From Apostichopus japonicus (lineage: Eukaryota > Echinodermata > Holothuroidea > Aspidochirotida > Stichopodidae), in contig NC_092583.1 in the NCBI RefSeq assembly GCF_037975245.1, positions 10,018,764 through 10,082,763 on the forward strand: a stretch of DNA of 64,000 nucleotides, read 5' to 3'. This document shows, in pieces, positions 24,860-37,319 of the stretch (positions within the stretch are counted from its first letter, which is position 1; each line of letters opens with the position of its first letter). Made by a program: the position numbers and the translations under genes. Under the pieces are notes generated by a model. That model was not told where the DNA came from. It ran no database searches and saw only the letters and a program-made list of their open reading frames with translations.

Positions 24860-26170
24860 TAAATCATTTACTTAATCCTATCTCAGTATTTTTGTTACAT
24901 ACAGTATGTGGGAATAGAAATTTACATTAATAATGTAGTAGTAGTAGTAGTACCAGCAACATTATCCTACCTTACTGCATGACTGTTGACAAAGGTTAGG
25001 GGACCAACAGTTTTGGTAACTATGACAACGGAATGAGATACGCTTGGTTTTGTCCAAAGTCAAGAGATACATCTGGTAAGTTATATACATACATGTAAGA
25101 AGATCTGTGCATGACCGATCCTGCAATACACACATGGCCATATAAACAGTCAAATATATAAAACATTTAACCAGAAAGCCAATAGGCTTATTGTCATTCC
25201 TTGCAAATTGAGATTATAATCCCAAGCTTTCGTCATTGTTAATTAAATTGATCAGCAAGGTTCTATAAAAAGTACATGAGCGCGACGATCACAGAATGCA
25301 TCATGGCTTTGGTTGGGGTCTAGTTTTAACCAAAGTGCCTAAAGAATGACTAACCTGTAAAAATATTAACAACAAAAAGTCCAAATTGGTTTTGTAAAGT
25401 TTCTGAATTTCAAATCTTTCTGGAAAGTAAAACTGGAATATTTGACGACAAGGCAAAACATGGGAACACCACAAAAGGGACAAAAGATGACAACTTTGCA
25501 CACTATCACTCTTCACGAAAGGCATCTTTATTTTTAACAGAAACACGCAAGTTTAGCACGTCTCCACATTCTGCCCAACAATATGAAGTCAATGTCTCGT
25601 TTACAACCTGTCACTTGAAATAGTTTAAAATAGAAACTTTGGATGTCTTTTACTCAGAAAGTGGCACCAAACTGCACAAAAACCAGCGTCACGGTTTGCA
25701 CCTTTTTGATAAAAGACAAAATGTGACCTCACAAGTGTAAAAAAAAAAAAAATTGGCAAAACTAAACAAGAAATTTGACAGAAAACGTGGGAGCTGATCT
25801 CTTCCATGTATAGCAGCTGTACCTGTTCACACAGTCAAATATCGTCCACTGTGTACGTACAGCCCCAGGTAACTGCTTCAAGCTGACGTGCTCACAACAG
25901 GTCACATGACGATGGTGTTGGTAACGACAATACTAACTAGACAATTCTTTATATGCTTTCACATGGAACAAAAAAAATTAAATCATGAAGCACATCGAAC
26001 CGATCACGACTGGAGAGAAGGTTACTGTACTTATCATAATAATAATTTGTTAAGTGGAATTACATTATAAAATGCAATTAAAAGCAACTGATTCTTGTTG
26101 AATTGAATTTGTACAATGATCTGTGAGTTAATTAGTTAGTGTTAATGAGCATATAACCATGTTACCACAA
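24860..26170. other. Non-coding stretch, no gene seen
   Basis: It holds a short GTA run near 24935 and an A run at 25740-25753. Open frames here lack motifs and splice support. Confidence 0.4.
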
Positions 26171-26172
26171 TA

Positions 26173-27301
26173 ATATAGCACAGTACAGTAAAGTACAGTA
26201 CAGTATAGAATAGTACAGTATAGTACAGTACAGTCAATACTGTACAGTAAAGTACACATTAGTACAGTCAGTACTGTACAGTTAAGTCAGTACTGTACAG
26301 TAAAGAACAGTATGGTACAGTTAAGTACAGAATAGTACAGTCAGTACAGTACAGTTTTGTAAAGTACAGTACAGTCAGTACTGTACAGTAAAGTACAGAA
26401 TAGTACAGTACTGTACAGTAAAGTACAGAATAGTACAGTACTGTACAGTAAAGTACAGAATAGTACAGTACTGTACAGTAAAGTACAGAATAGTACAGTC
26501 AGTAAAGTACAGAATAGTACAGTCAGTACAGTACAGTAAAGTCAGTACTGTACAGTAAAGTACATTACAGTCAGTACAGTAAAGTCAGTACAGTACAGTA
26601 TAGTAAAGTGTACAGTACAGTACAGTCAGTACAGAACAGTACAATCAGTACAGTAAAGTCAGTACCGTACAGTAAAGTACAGAATAGTACAGTACTGTAC
26701 AGTAAAGTAAAGTACAGAACAGTACAGTACAGTAAAGTCAGTACTGTACAGTAAAGTACAGAATAGTACAGTACAGTACAGTACAGTAAAGTACAGTCAG
26801 TACAGAACAGTACAATCAGTACAGTAAAGTCAGTACTGTACAGTAAAGTACAGTACAGAATAGTACAGTACAGTACAATCAGTACAGAACAGTACAATCA
26901 GTACAGTAAAGTCAGTACTGTACAGTAAAGTACAGTGCAGAATAGTACAGTACAGTCAGTACAGAACAGTACAATCAGTACAGTAAAGTCAGTACTGTAC
27001 AGTAAAGTACAGTACAGAATAGTACAGTACAGTACAATCAGTACAGAACAGTACAATCAGTACAGTAAAGTCAGTACTGTACAGTAAAGTACAGTGCAGA
27101 ATAGTACAGTACAGTACAGTCAGTACAGAACAGTACAATCAGTACAGTAAAGTCAGTACTGTACAGTAAAGTACAGTACAGAATAGTACAGTACAGTACA
27201 GTCAGTACAGAACAGTACAATCAGTACAGTAAAGTCAATACTGTACAGTAAAGTACAGAATAGTACAGTACAGTCAGTCAGTACAGTACAGTACAGTACA
27301 A
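26173..27301. repeat. GTACA minisatellite with an 82-bp higher-order unit
   Basis: The base word is TACAG/GTACA. The phrase cagaacagtacaatcagta recurs at about 26803, 26885, 26962, 27044, 27126 and 27208, a spacing of 82 (once 77) bases. The left part (26390-26480) has a simpler shorter unit. The Tyr/Leu/Cys/Thr/Val reading frames on the minus strand are by-products. Confidence 0.95.
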
Positions 27302-29872
27302 GACAAACAATCTGGAGATGAACCTCCAATACATATGGACAGTTTATTACCTTGGCAATATTTCGTACAAATATGAATGATTCATCTCGTTTCCAATGCG
27401 TTAGAATCACACCAGTGCAGATACTTAATGTCGAAAAACCAAACACAATTTGGATGGATGTTGATGGAAGCTAGATTTAGACAGCCAAAAGTGGCCGGGT
27501 AAGCAATATTTAACAACTCCTTGGTGAGGTAACAAGAGTGGAAGGGAACATTCTCATCACAGCCTCTCGCGATGGCCATACATGAAGGTGGACATAATAT
27601 TACTTACCACACCTATGTAGGTCTTGGGACTTTTTCCCTTACCTCTCTAAACCAATCCCTTCCAGGGTTACAATGCATTTGGAAATCCTGGTAATTATGG
27701 AGGGCCAAAGAGCACCATATAGAGGTCACAAGATGTAAATGCTCCAACTGTTTGCAATATTGTAGAGAAGATTGATGGCAAAATGAGATAGTTGCATGGA
27801 ACTAGATAAGATATATGTCTCTTCTGTACAAGAAGCCACAGACTATACAAATTTGTGGTTCACCACATGAGGTAATTACTAATTTACAAGTCTTTGAAAG
27901 AACTTCCAAACTCTACACCACAAGCCACAGACACCAAAGGGAAGATTCTGGTTCTGTGTAGATCGCGGACAAGGATCTCCACATTTTAATTTCTAAAAAA
28001 GTAGATTCTGGTAGTAAATTAGTTAAATAATTCTTGATTGGAAAAATTCAAATATCCTGATCAAATGCCTACTTTTGCTGAGACCGTCCAGTTTTGGCTA
28101 TTTCTTTATAAATTTTTATATCTACAGAGGTAGGATAAAAAGTGGAAACATACAGCACATAAATGTCAGTATATTTGAAAGAAAATCCCAGAAAGCAATT
28201 TGCAGGATTCAAGATACCCATACTAAAATGTCATGGAATTTGTACTCTGCTCATTAAATGAGAGTTGTCAAGTAAACTTCTATCAATTGCTACAGTATGT
28301 CCTGTATTACACATTCTATCATGTTTTGTTTTTCCTCTGCAATACCAAAATATATGAAATTCCATTTTATCCCAATATTGCATCAAACATAATATGAGAA
28401 AGTTTGGCTCATAAGGAACATACATCAAATGAAAAGTTGAAATTGTTTCACAAAGTACACAAGTTATATTTCCTAATATATTTGAACAATTATGTAACAG
28501 GAAGAGTACATCTTAATTATCAACCATAAACAAGAACTGAATCACACTTAGATCATTAAGGGGAGGTCATATAAAGAGTCAGTGAGGGATGAACACATGT
28601 TTTCTACTGCATGAGGGACTTGATTGTTTAATCAATCATTTTTAAAATTTCAATTGAGATACAACCTTTTCATGGACTCTACCCTGCAGATGGGAAATTT
28701 AATAGGTTTAAATTTGCATTTGATAGTTTCATCAATATGTTGTGAATTTAATGTAGGTAAAAACAAACGTTACTATAATCTGTAGCCACATTACAGAACT
28801 TTTCATTTTTTGTCAAAAACTCAAAAAGCCATGTCCGTGAAGTATCTGTACGACATGTAGCTATTTGTGAAACATTTTGCCACCAAGAATAAAGAAGCGA
28901 TAACTGTTAGTATAGTTAGAATACTAGGGTACGACCTCACTCCTCACTATCTAAAATATGGAACATCATTAGCAATTTAGACTGTGAATTAGATCATTTT
29001 TCTAAATTGTCCAGTTTGACACATCTGGAATCGCTAACCCAGAGAAGAAATGATGATAAAACATATATGTTGAACCTCCTTATCTCAGATACCTATTTTC
29101 TGGTCGAACGTACCCGAGCACAAAACTCATACCTGTAGTAAACTAACACATGAATCAAATGTGCGCTGTAGGCATGATACTGCACATAACAATGTGCAAG
29201 GTTAGTATTACTGACAAGTTTTCATGTCTTAATACTACAGGAAGCAAAGAGAGATACTTCCTTTACTTGTAAAAAGGGATATTAAAGGTTTTCTATTGGC
29301 TTACAAGTCAGGTAACATGATATAGTAACCATGTTTTGAAATCAGTGAGTAGATATCATATTATCCCATATATTATAACTTGCATGATGTAATGGAAGCT
29401 TGTTTCTACAGTATAAAGCACCACTGGACACTGTGCATCCAGGGACATTCTCTCAAAGCTGTTCACACTATACACACAAACATCATAGGCAGTAAAATCA
29501 CTATAAAGGGCAGTCAAGTTGAAGCGCTGTGTGTAAGGCGAGTGGAAATAGTTGTTGCCATGGCGATGGGGCATTTTTCAGCTGCAGGGCAGCTGTAACA
29601 ATTGAACTAGGAAGCAAATTAATAGTGAGAGAAGCTCATTAAAAAACAAACATAATGAATCAGATTCTGGGTATTGTACTCATTTTAAAATATCTTTTGG
29701 ATTGAAGTTGGCCATTTTTTTTCTTTTTTCTACACTATCCGACACTAAAATTCTATCGCGATATAGTTTGGTAAATAGACCAATCATGTCTCATTTCAGA
29801 AAATGATGGTCAAACGCATTTTGATGAAGAAATCAAGGAAATTGTCATCACGAAATCAATCACAATCTTTAC
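27302..29872. other. Non-coding stretch, no gene seen
   Basis: AT-rich, largely unique-looking sequence without tandem arrays. I found no exon chain or conserved motif. Confidence 0.4.
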
Positions 29873-30309
29873 CAGGGATGCACAGGTTTGAAATTTTTGA
29901 TCCTGCTGTAACCGGATTTGACCGGATCCTTCACAAGGTCCGGCCAGCCCTGACATTTCCAAGAGACAATGAAATCAGAGAATACATAACTGGAAACAAA
30001 TCTTTTCTTCTTTCATCACAATTTGCAAAAATATGCTCAGAATGTAATAAAAGAAGGTCAATTTATAATTTTATATCAATATTCATTGTTTACAATTCCT
30101 TTTTAACAAGTACATACTTGTCGGAAAAAGATACTCAATTGCCACCAATTGATGTTACTACCAACATCTACGTAAGAGATCATTCTATCCAGTATCAAAA
30201 TATAATCCGGCCAGATTTTTTTGGTAGATACCAGGGGACCGGATATTCGGATAACCTTTCATGAACCGGCCGGATAGTCTGGTGGGACCGGATATCCGGT
30301 GAATCCCTA
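29873..30309. mobile_element. hAT-like nonautonomous element, diverged relative of 7853-8548
   Basis: It starts CAGGGATGCAC and ends, inverted, TAGGGATTCACCGGATATCC, with ATCCGG/CCGGCC repeats just inside. Flanks (aatcttta and aattcttt) are similar but not identical, so the duplication has decayed. A 153-codon open frame crosses it and is not a real protein. Confidence 0.7.
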
Positions 30310-30361
30310 AATTCTTTTATGATTAATACTCGGTAACTTTGGTAAACATTTGGACCAAACA

Positions 30362-30895
30362 CAATTCCAAAACTTATCGGGTTAGGATATTTACGAGTGA
30401 TGAGCTAACCTGTCTCCTCAAAACATCAACACTCTCGTCCTGCTGTGTCTAGAGCAGGGGTGGGCAACCTTTTTGAATGAATGGGCCAGATATAAGGAGT
30501 GAAAAATTGACTGGGCAGCACCTAACCAAAAACCTGCTGTTGATTTCAAACCTTTGATTCCGAGGACTTCCAAGCAATAGGTGTGTGTACTAATCTGTAT
30601 TCACAAAGACATTATGTCAATACAGTTAATAACTAATGGGGATAATAGGCCTACCTGACAGCATCATTAGTGCCGATAAATTCTAAGCAGCTAGCTCGTT
30701 TTTTGTGATGATGTTAAATAGATTGATTTTTTTCTTTTTCTTGAGGCACCTCACAGGCTGCAAAAAAAATCACTGGCGGGCCCCATGTGGCCCGTAGGTT
30801 GCCCACCCCAGGTCTAGAGTAAACTGGTAACCTTTTCACACTGTGCGCCATCTTATGACTGAACTCCTCTGGTCATTGGTATCACTTCTCATTCT
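30362..30895. repeat. Foldback repeat family, copy split by a hAT element
   Basis: The left part (30362-30454) carries gttaggatatttacgag and aacctgtctcctc. The right part (30820-30895) carries ggtaaccttttcacactgtg and tctcattctacc. The element at 30455-30811 sits between them. Removing the insert and one duplication restores the order seen in the copy at 32494. Confidence 0.75.
30455..30811. mobile_element. hAT-like nonautonomous element with GGGTGGGCAACC ends
   Basis: Ends read CAGGGGTGGGCAACC and, inverted, CTGGGGTGGGCAACC. An exact 8-bp duplication GTCTAGAG flanks it (30447-30454 and 30812-30819). Length 357 bp. It is inserted in a foldback repeat. Confidence 0.92.
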
Positions 30896-32493
30896 ACCAA
30901 GTTGTGCTGCAATTTCCTTTCGATTCAATTCATTTGGTGAGGAGTTTGTAAATGGTACCGATAATGATATTAGTTCATGTACATCAAAGAACATCCATGG
31001 GGTACGGCCTGGTACCCAGGCCTGCCAGACTGTAGAAAATACACACTAACAGGTCTACAGAACTTAAAAATGCTAATTTTGTCGGGTGTTAGTACTGTAC
31101 TATGCATGTGCCTTGAAGCATGACACTATTACAAACAAATGAATTAGTGCTCTGAATCTTACCATACACATACAGAACTGTAAGCACAGTGTGTAACATT
31201 GGGCTTTAATAGATATAGGTGGATAGTATACATGCCTGTAGTATAGTTTATTTTAATATTCAAGGGATACTGCACTTGAACCTGGGGAAGAGGAGGAGGG
31301 GGGTGGGAGGATGGGGAGACCAACTAAAATTAGCAAGCGGTTACCCAAGAGCAAATTTTTGGACCATTCCCGGGGGAATATCTGGGGATAATTGACTTAG
31401 TGCTTTATCTGAAACCTCTTGTCTAAAGTTTAAATTGAGGTAATTAAATCTGCATGATAACTACTACAAATATCCAATTGATTCTTTATGAGCTTTACTG
31501 TGAGAAGTAATAATGAAGCACAGACGTTTGCTACTCGCAGCTATTCATTATTGTAACTGAGGAACATTTGGTGAAAAATTCTTGGAAACGTCTTGGAAGA
31601 CTTCATCAGGGTAAAAATTAATTTATAATGAGAGGCTGTGACTGTACACATGCATAACAGTACAAATCAAACCCATGATATTTCCAAAAAACTGGGACAA
31701 CAAATTTTGTGTTCTTTGTATAAGCAACAACTTTTACACTTGAAAGGGATGATCGCTGTGCTAAGATATGTTGTTTATCTTGTGGCAAAGTTTCATTACC
31801 CATATAAATTCAAGTGTACAAACATATAGACATTTGTGTCAATAATGACCTTTTACTCAACATGTATTTTAGCTTCTCATAAAACACCATAGTAACAGCA
31901 CATGTGTATAAACAGCACTATGACAACAAGATCAAAGATCTTTCAATCCGTGGGAAAAATTATCAAACTTACAGCACCCCTGAGTTTTCAATAAGTATCT
32001 TTTTATGCAACTTTTGATCTATTTTCTTCTTGCTGCATTTTCCCTGAGACCCAACTTGGTACCATGTTTGGTTTTGCCACTATCCACCTCACTGCCCCCC
32101 TCCCATACCCCCCCTCCACTGACACTCTTTTGAGGATTGAAGAGTTGGGAAAGGGCAAGATACGAGCGGCAACAAGTAATTGATACTTAAGTGACACTAT
32201 TTACATTATAACAGCTCAGTATGTTGCAATACATAGATAGTTAAAGGTGAAAAATTTGATATTTAACAATGTGAACTTGTCAATCTCTTCACTTTAGAAT
32301 CCCAACCAAACTAAAGTCTTTCCTTCAAAGTTAAAACTTAAGAAATTATTAAAGATCCTTAAACAGTATTTCCCCAATTTGCTAGAAAGTCATAATAATG
32401 GTCACTCATGATCAAATTTCAAGCAGCATGTTACCACCGGCATCCAAAAATCAATTCTCATTACGTTATGTCTGTAATATGATAAAACTTACT
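30896..32493. other. Non-coding stretch, no gene seen
   Basis: It contains a G-rich patch at 31285-31320 and C-rich text at 32090-32120. No exon is supported. Confidence 0.4.
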
Positions 32494-32755
32494 GGTTTAT
32501 ATATTTACGAGTGACCCGCTTACCTGTCTCGTCACAACCTTAGCACATCATTCTACCGTGTCTAGTATGCCCTGGTAATCTTTTAACACTATGCACCCTC
32601 AGCGACCGGCTCCCCCGGTCGTTGCCCTTCCTTCTCATTCTACCATCCAAAGTGCAGGGTGCACAGTGTTAAAAGATTACCAGGGCATACTAGACACGGT
32701 AGAATGAGGTACTAAGGTTGTGAGGAGACAGGTAAGCGAGGAACGAAGTAAATAT
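32494..32755. repeat. Foldback repeat family, most complete palindromic copy
   Basis: The left arm (32519-32600) reads cttacctgtctc then ccttagcacatcattctacc; the right arm (32656-32735) is its inverse, ending tgaggagacaggtaag. A smaller palindrome gaccggctcccccggtc lies in the loop. Outer ends are tatttacgagtgac on the left and gaacgaagtaaata on the right. No coding capacity. It defines the family copies listed elsewhere. Confidence 0.85.
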
Positions 32756-32759
32756 TAAA

Positions 32760-34255
32760 ATTTAAACATTTAATACTAACATAAAACCCCTCAATGCCAG
32801 GAAATTACAGCACACATTTTACTGGTTAGAACCATGATCAGGTATGATTGAAATTTTTTTTTTTACAAATATTCGGATGTACTGTACAGTAGATAGATGT
32901 ACTGCACTGCATTGAATACTGACAACCCCTAACAACATTGCCTAATTTGTCTATTTTGAGCATACAGCACAACCTTTAACTATTTATAACCATACAGAGC
33001 CCTAGAGGAGCTATAGATACAACATACTGTATATATATATATCTATATGCATAACAGTTGATCAGAATGTTACTTGGTCAAAGGTTTTATCCTGATGGGA
33101 TGATCTTCACAGTACCTTACAGACTCAGGATGTTGTAATGCTTAGTTTCCCCCTGGTAAGTACAGAACGGTTTCCTGAAGGAAGCACATAATGCAATCTC
33201 CATCACAGTGTATGATTTATTCCTCAAGTTGTACAAATAATGCCAGCAGCTCTTGCTATTAATGACTATCAGTTTTGATAAGGATGGAACCAGTTACATA
33301 TTACCACTACTGTATATATAGTATTTTGCAAAACAAACTTTCATTCATGTGTGATGTGTGTGTGTACAGTATGTATGTATGTATGTATGTACGTTTTTAT
33401 ATACAGTCCTTAAGTTTCAAGGGACTTGGATCAAACAATGCTTAATATCTGATTCTGACAATACTTGAAAACAATATATTTAATGTGAAATTGATTCCAG
33501 CAAAAGGGTGATTTATATAATAATCCCAGCTGCAAATTTAGGATTTTAGTTTTTAAATTTTCAATACTCTTTAAAAACAAAAGGTGTGCAAATTTAAAGA
33601 GACATCAGGACAAATTTGACTGAATTTGTTCTGAAATTCATTCACAGTGCTGCTTCCCAAGTTGTATCAAATCATTCAAATTAAAATTTGGTACCATTGG
33701 CTGCACCATCCATTCATTCCAATGAATAATTTAGAGTTCATATTTTGTGTAGCAGTTGTCAGGTCTATGAATGTGATTTTTCATGATGGAGTGCGAACAT
33801 TAGGATTGCTTTAATGTATAAAAACTACTATCTTTGCACTTGTGCAGTAATGTGACCATTTTGCATAGCATGGAACTAACTATGCTATATACCAGATAAA
33901 TTATTCTCTTCATTCCAGTCATTTTATTTAGAACATATGATTTGTTAAAATCCTGAATCATAGATTAGAATCATGTTATTGCTATTTTTTAACTTTTAAG
34001 CCAAAATTCTAAAATTTCTAAACCAGTTCTTTGCGTCCTCTGCTTGCTAAGTTTATACCCTATCAATCAAGATTGTATTGAAAACAAAGTAACTGAAGGA
34101 GCAAACCCCGGACAGATTTCATCAGGAAATGTTTTCTCAGTAGAGCATTAATATTTATATATTTATATTTACACCCTGGGAATATATATATATACTGTAC
34201 ATTAATGTGTTTGTCATATTACTTTCCTTTTCACAAGCAAGAAGCACTATAGGGA
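32760..34255. other. Non-coding stretch, no gene seen
   Basis: AT-rich with a GTAT run at 33369-33392 and short AT runs. Nothing coding was recognised. Confidence 0.4.
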
Positions 34256-34259
34256 AACC

Positions 34260-34945
34260 CCTCCTAGCAGTTACTTGCCCTTAATTACATTACCAGATGC
34301 AGCACAAGAGTAAGTTGCAAGTTAACCCTGGCTGAAATACATACTGCATGTACATAAGCCGACCTTTGACCTACATCTCAAACAGCAAGGGTTCTACTAC
34401 AGTACATATGGGAAAGTCAAATCAGCATCAGTTTCACAGCATAAGTGACTCCAAATGACCTTTGACCTACACCCAAAAATAATAGGGTTCTTGTACTCAT
34501 TATAAGAAAGACATGGAGAAGCCACATGCCAAATATGGGAACTGCAGAAGTTCCTATCTGGAGATATCATGTTTATGAGGATTTCAAATATTGACCACTG
34601 CAGCCATTTTAAATTAACTCTGAACTTTCACCAAGATTATGTAAAAACTTTGCACTACATAAGGCTTTCCTACCATGCATATGTCAGTTCCTTTGATGTT
34701 CAGCTTCTGGAGATTTTCACATTTTGCCCTTGTGTGACCCCACATGACCATTGACCTCCACACCAAATAATAGAGTTCTTGTACTAATTATGGGGCAGTT
34801 ACAATCCATATGCCACATATGAAAACTGCAGAGGTTACCCAGTTTGAGATATCGTGTTTACAAGCTAGGGCGTCACATACACACACACATACACGCACAC
34901 AAACTTGACTGCATAGGTTACTTGCCTTCCTATGGCAAGTAACGA
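34260..34945 (+). repeat. Degenerate tandem repeat containing TGACCTTTGACC units
   Basis: The phrase gacc(t/a)ttgacct recurs at 34361, 34458 and 34747, followed each time by a related sentence (caccaaataatagagttc; tgagatatcgtgtttaca). The last full period is about 289 bases. It ends in a CA run and ttacttgcc/ggcaagtaac. A related stretch is at 55955-56215. I remember similar text in marine invertebrate genomes, but cannot name the family. Confidence 0.5.
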
Positions 34946-35166
34946 AAAACACTGATATTTGTAATTTTGGCTGAATTTTTCATGAAGTTTCATAAAATTT
35001 GTCATATATAAGCCTAACTAAAGAATTACATTGAAATAAAGCATGTAGTAGTCAATTGTATCAAACTTTGTCAAACTCACCAGAAAATGAATCACACCTT
35101 TGGTTGTCTCTGCCATATCCTGTTCCATAACGACATGTACAGTAAACATTATTTACCGACCTATAT

Positions 35167-35539
35167 CAGGGTTAGAAAATCTTGCTGAATTTCCCACAGG
35201 CATGTTTGCTTAATAATGCAGATTTCTCGCTGCTATTGTTCGCAAAATGGACAGGTTAACTGAGTAACTCTGATGTACACAAGTGTACTTAACAATGAAA
35301 AGAAAACGTCTATTACACAAGTTCCTAATCTGCTAAATGTGGCAAACGTCTTTCATTTTTCCCTTGTTGGTTAATACCTCTAGGCTATTTTCTATTTTTT
35401 AATTTTAATATTTTTTAGTTTTAGTTTTATTTTATTTATTATTTTGCATGGCCCAACTCCCATTCCCCCCCCCCCCCCCAAAAGGACGGTGAATTCCTAA
35501 AAACCTGGTTCTGATGGTTCCCAAGGATTTCTAACCCTG
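35167..35539. mobile_element. Probable hAT-like element with CAGGGTTAGAAA ends
   Basis: It starts CAGGGTTAGAAAATCTTG and ends, inverted, CAGGGTTAGAAATCCTTG. The flanking 8 bases (acctatat and catttttat) do not match, so the duplication is lost or the boundary is wrong. It contains a C run at 35466-35479. Confidence 0.55.
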
Positions 35540-37244
35540 CATTTTTATATGTAGACCAAACACTAGGGATCGTAAACAGGTGTAGAGGAATCTCTACTTT
35601 TCCGTCTGCCAATCATAGAGTAGATATATATCTACAGGATTCTGCCATACTTGAATGCAGACTAATAACACTGCTGAAGAATACTGAGAATTCAGCACAA
35701 AAAAAAAAGTGGAGAAAAACAAAAACTGAAAGCTGCAGCCAAAAGAAAGAGAGAAAAAACGTGTCACAATCCGAGCTGTGTCCGTGAGTACGGTGTGGAG
35801 ATTGTCATGTGCAGCACGGGTAGAGGCCATAGTTTGGATTCCCACAGTAGAGCTAGTACTGTATATAACTAAAACACACTTCAAACGCTGCATCATTCAA
35901 CTGCAGCCAAAAGTAGTTGAAGGATGGATCAAAGAGAAAAGAAAACGGAAGGCCTTGTTCACGTTTGAGAACGCAAGGCGGATGAGGATCTCATTTCTGC
36001 CTTGTGGATTTGATAAAGTGGAGCATGAGAGAACTGGTGGTAGTTGAAAGATCAATGAAAGAGTGCATTAAAAAAAGCGAGCACAAAACGGTCACAATGG
36101 CTGTGTACAGTGCGCCCGACAAGTTACTGGAGAATCTTCCCTTTCATTCCACTCCAATCTTGATCAACCTTGCTATGTGTAGGTCAGATTACTTCATGAA
36201 AGGGAGATACTTGTACCCCCCACCCCCACCCCCATTGTAGTATCTTATAATGATGAGTGATGCGAAGTTCAAAGGACGAAGTTGATCGCCCTTGCTGTTT
36301 CGGATCCTTGTTTTAACCCTTTCTCAAAATTGTGAGCAAGGCTAAAGACTCGCAAGTTTACACATTTTGAAAGCAGAGACTAGGTAAAACTGTGGCCACC
36401 TTACTGTGGCACCTTTGTTGCCATGGTAACCAAAGTTTGCCAACCTGAAAGATGATCCCTGCTGATATGTAGTCTGTAAGGTTTTATCATTCTCTGAAGT
36501 GCATAAGAATGGAATGGAAGTAAACATCTAAAGTAGTAAAAAAAAATAAAAAATATGTCAAACAGGTTGCTAAGGTTAACAAGTCTCAAAGTTCTGACAA
36601 ACATACCATAAATTTCTCACATTACTGTGGTTATTGCCTTATCGGCATTATTATAATATATATTAATCATGTGAATCTGGGTTTAATAGCTGCAGAACAC
36701 AGCTTCCAATTGTATGGGGAAACCAGAGGAGAGGAAAAAATATGAAAAGACCATTATGAAGCTGTCTCAGACAACAGTACTGAAAAGGATATACGGTTCT
36801 GTACACAAAACCTGCCTGTATACATGTATCATCTATGTAGCAAAATCAATAGCATTTCACAACAGTATGTGATATAGACTTACTGGCAAAATTATTATCA
36901 GCAATGCTTTGCCACAAATTAACAATATTACAGTGTGTTGTGGAAAAGACACAGCCGACACTACAAGCAGAAGTTACGACATTAGCTAGGTGCTGTAGAA
37001 GCGTAAAAATAGAGAATATTTATGATTCCCGTTGAAGTTTTAATGACTCCAATATTGGCCTGCACAATTGCATCGCCTTTTAAGGCTTTAATAGGAAATT
37101 GAACAGCCTATGCTATACTGTAAGATTTCCAAGTGAAGCTGAACATCATTTAATTTTTACGTTACTCCTTGAAATGGAAGAAATAGTCTTTAAAAGATAA
37201 AAGTATTCCCCAATATTAAATTTGTTAATTGCGAAACGGACAAT
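35540..37244. other. Non-coding stretch, no gene seen
   Basis: It includes a CCCCCA patch near 36218-36238. Several overlapping small frames exist on both strands at 35594-36240, none with a recognisable domain. Confidence 0.4.

Positions 37245-37319
<75 letters not shown>
37245..37319. repeat. (TA)n microsatellite
   Basis: Almost pure TA. It abuts the left end of the element at 37320, and matching TA sequence continues at 38502-38550, so the element landed inside a TA array. Confidence 0.92.

Noticed and set aside
26173-27301. CRISPR-like array
   Set aside because: The repeats have no unique spacers, the unit is a variant of a five-base word, and the DNA is eukaryotic.
26571-27446. Long minus-strand frames rich in Tyr, Leu, Cys, Thr and Val
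   Set aside because: They are translations of the GTACA minisatellite, open only because the repeat lacks stops in those frames.
29803-30264. 153-codon open frame, the longest in the window
   Set aside because: It runs through the hAT-like element at 29873-30309. The TGFDRI and PDFFG-like stretches are translations of the CCGG terminal repeats, and there is no known domain.
35081-35128. Possible minus-strand start exon (MEQDMAETTKGVIHFL, donor CTG|gtgagt)
   Set aside because: It looks attractive, but it exits in phase 0 while exon A of the MAP3K-like gene needs phase 1, and no phase-0 partner exon was found.
35594-36240. Cluster of overlapping frames on both strands resembling a small gene
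   Set aside because: No conserved motif, no consistent splice chain, and both strands are equally open.
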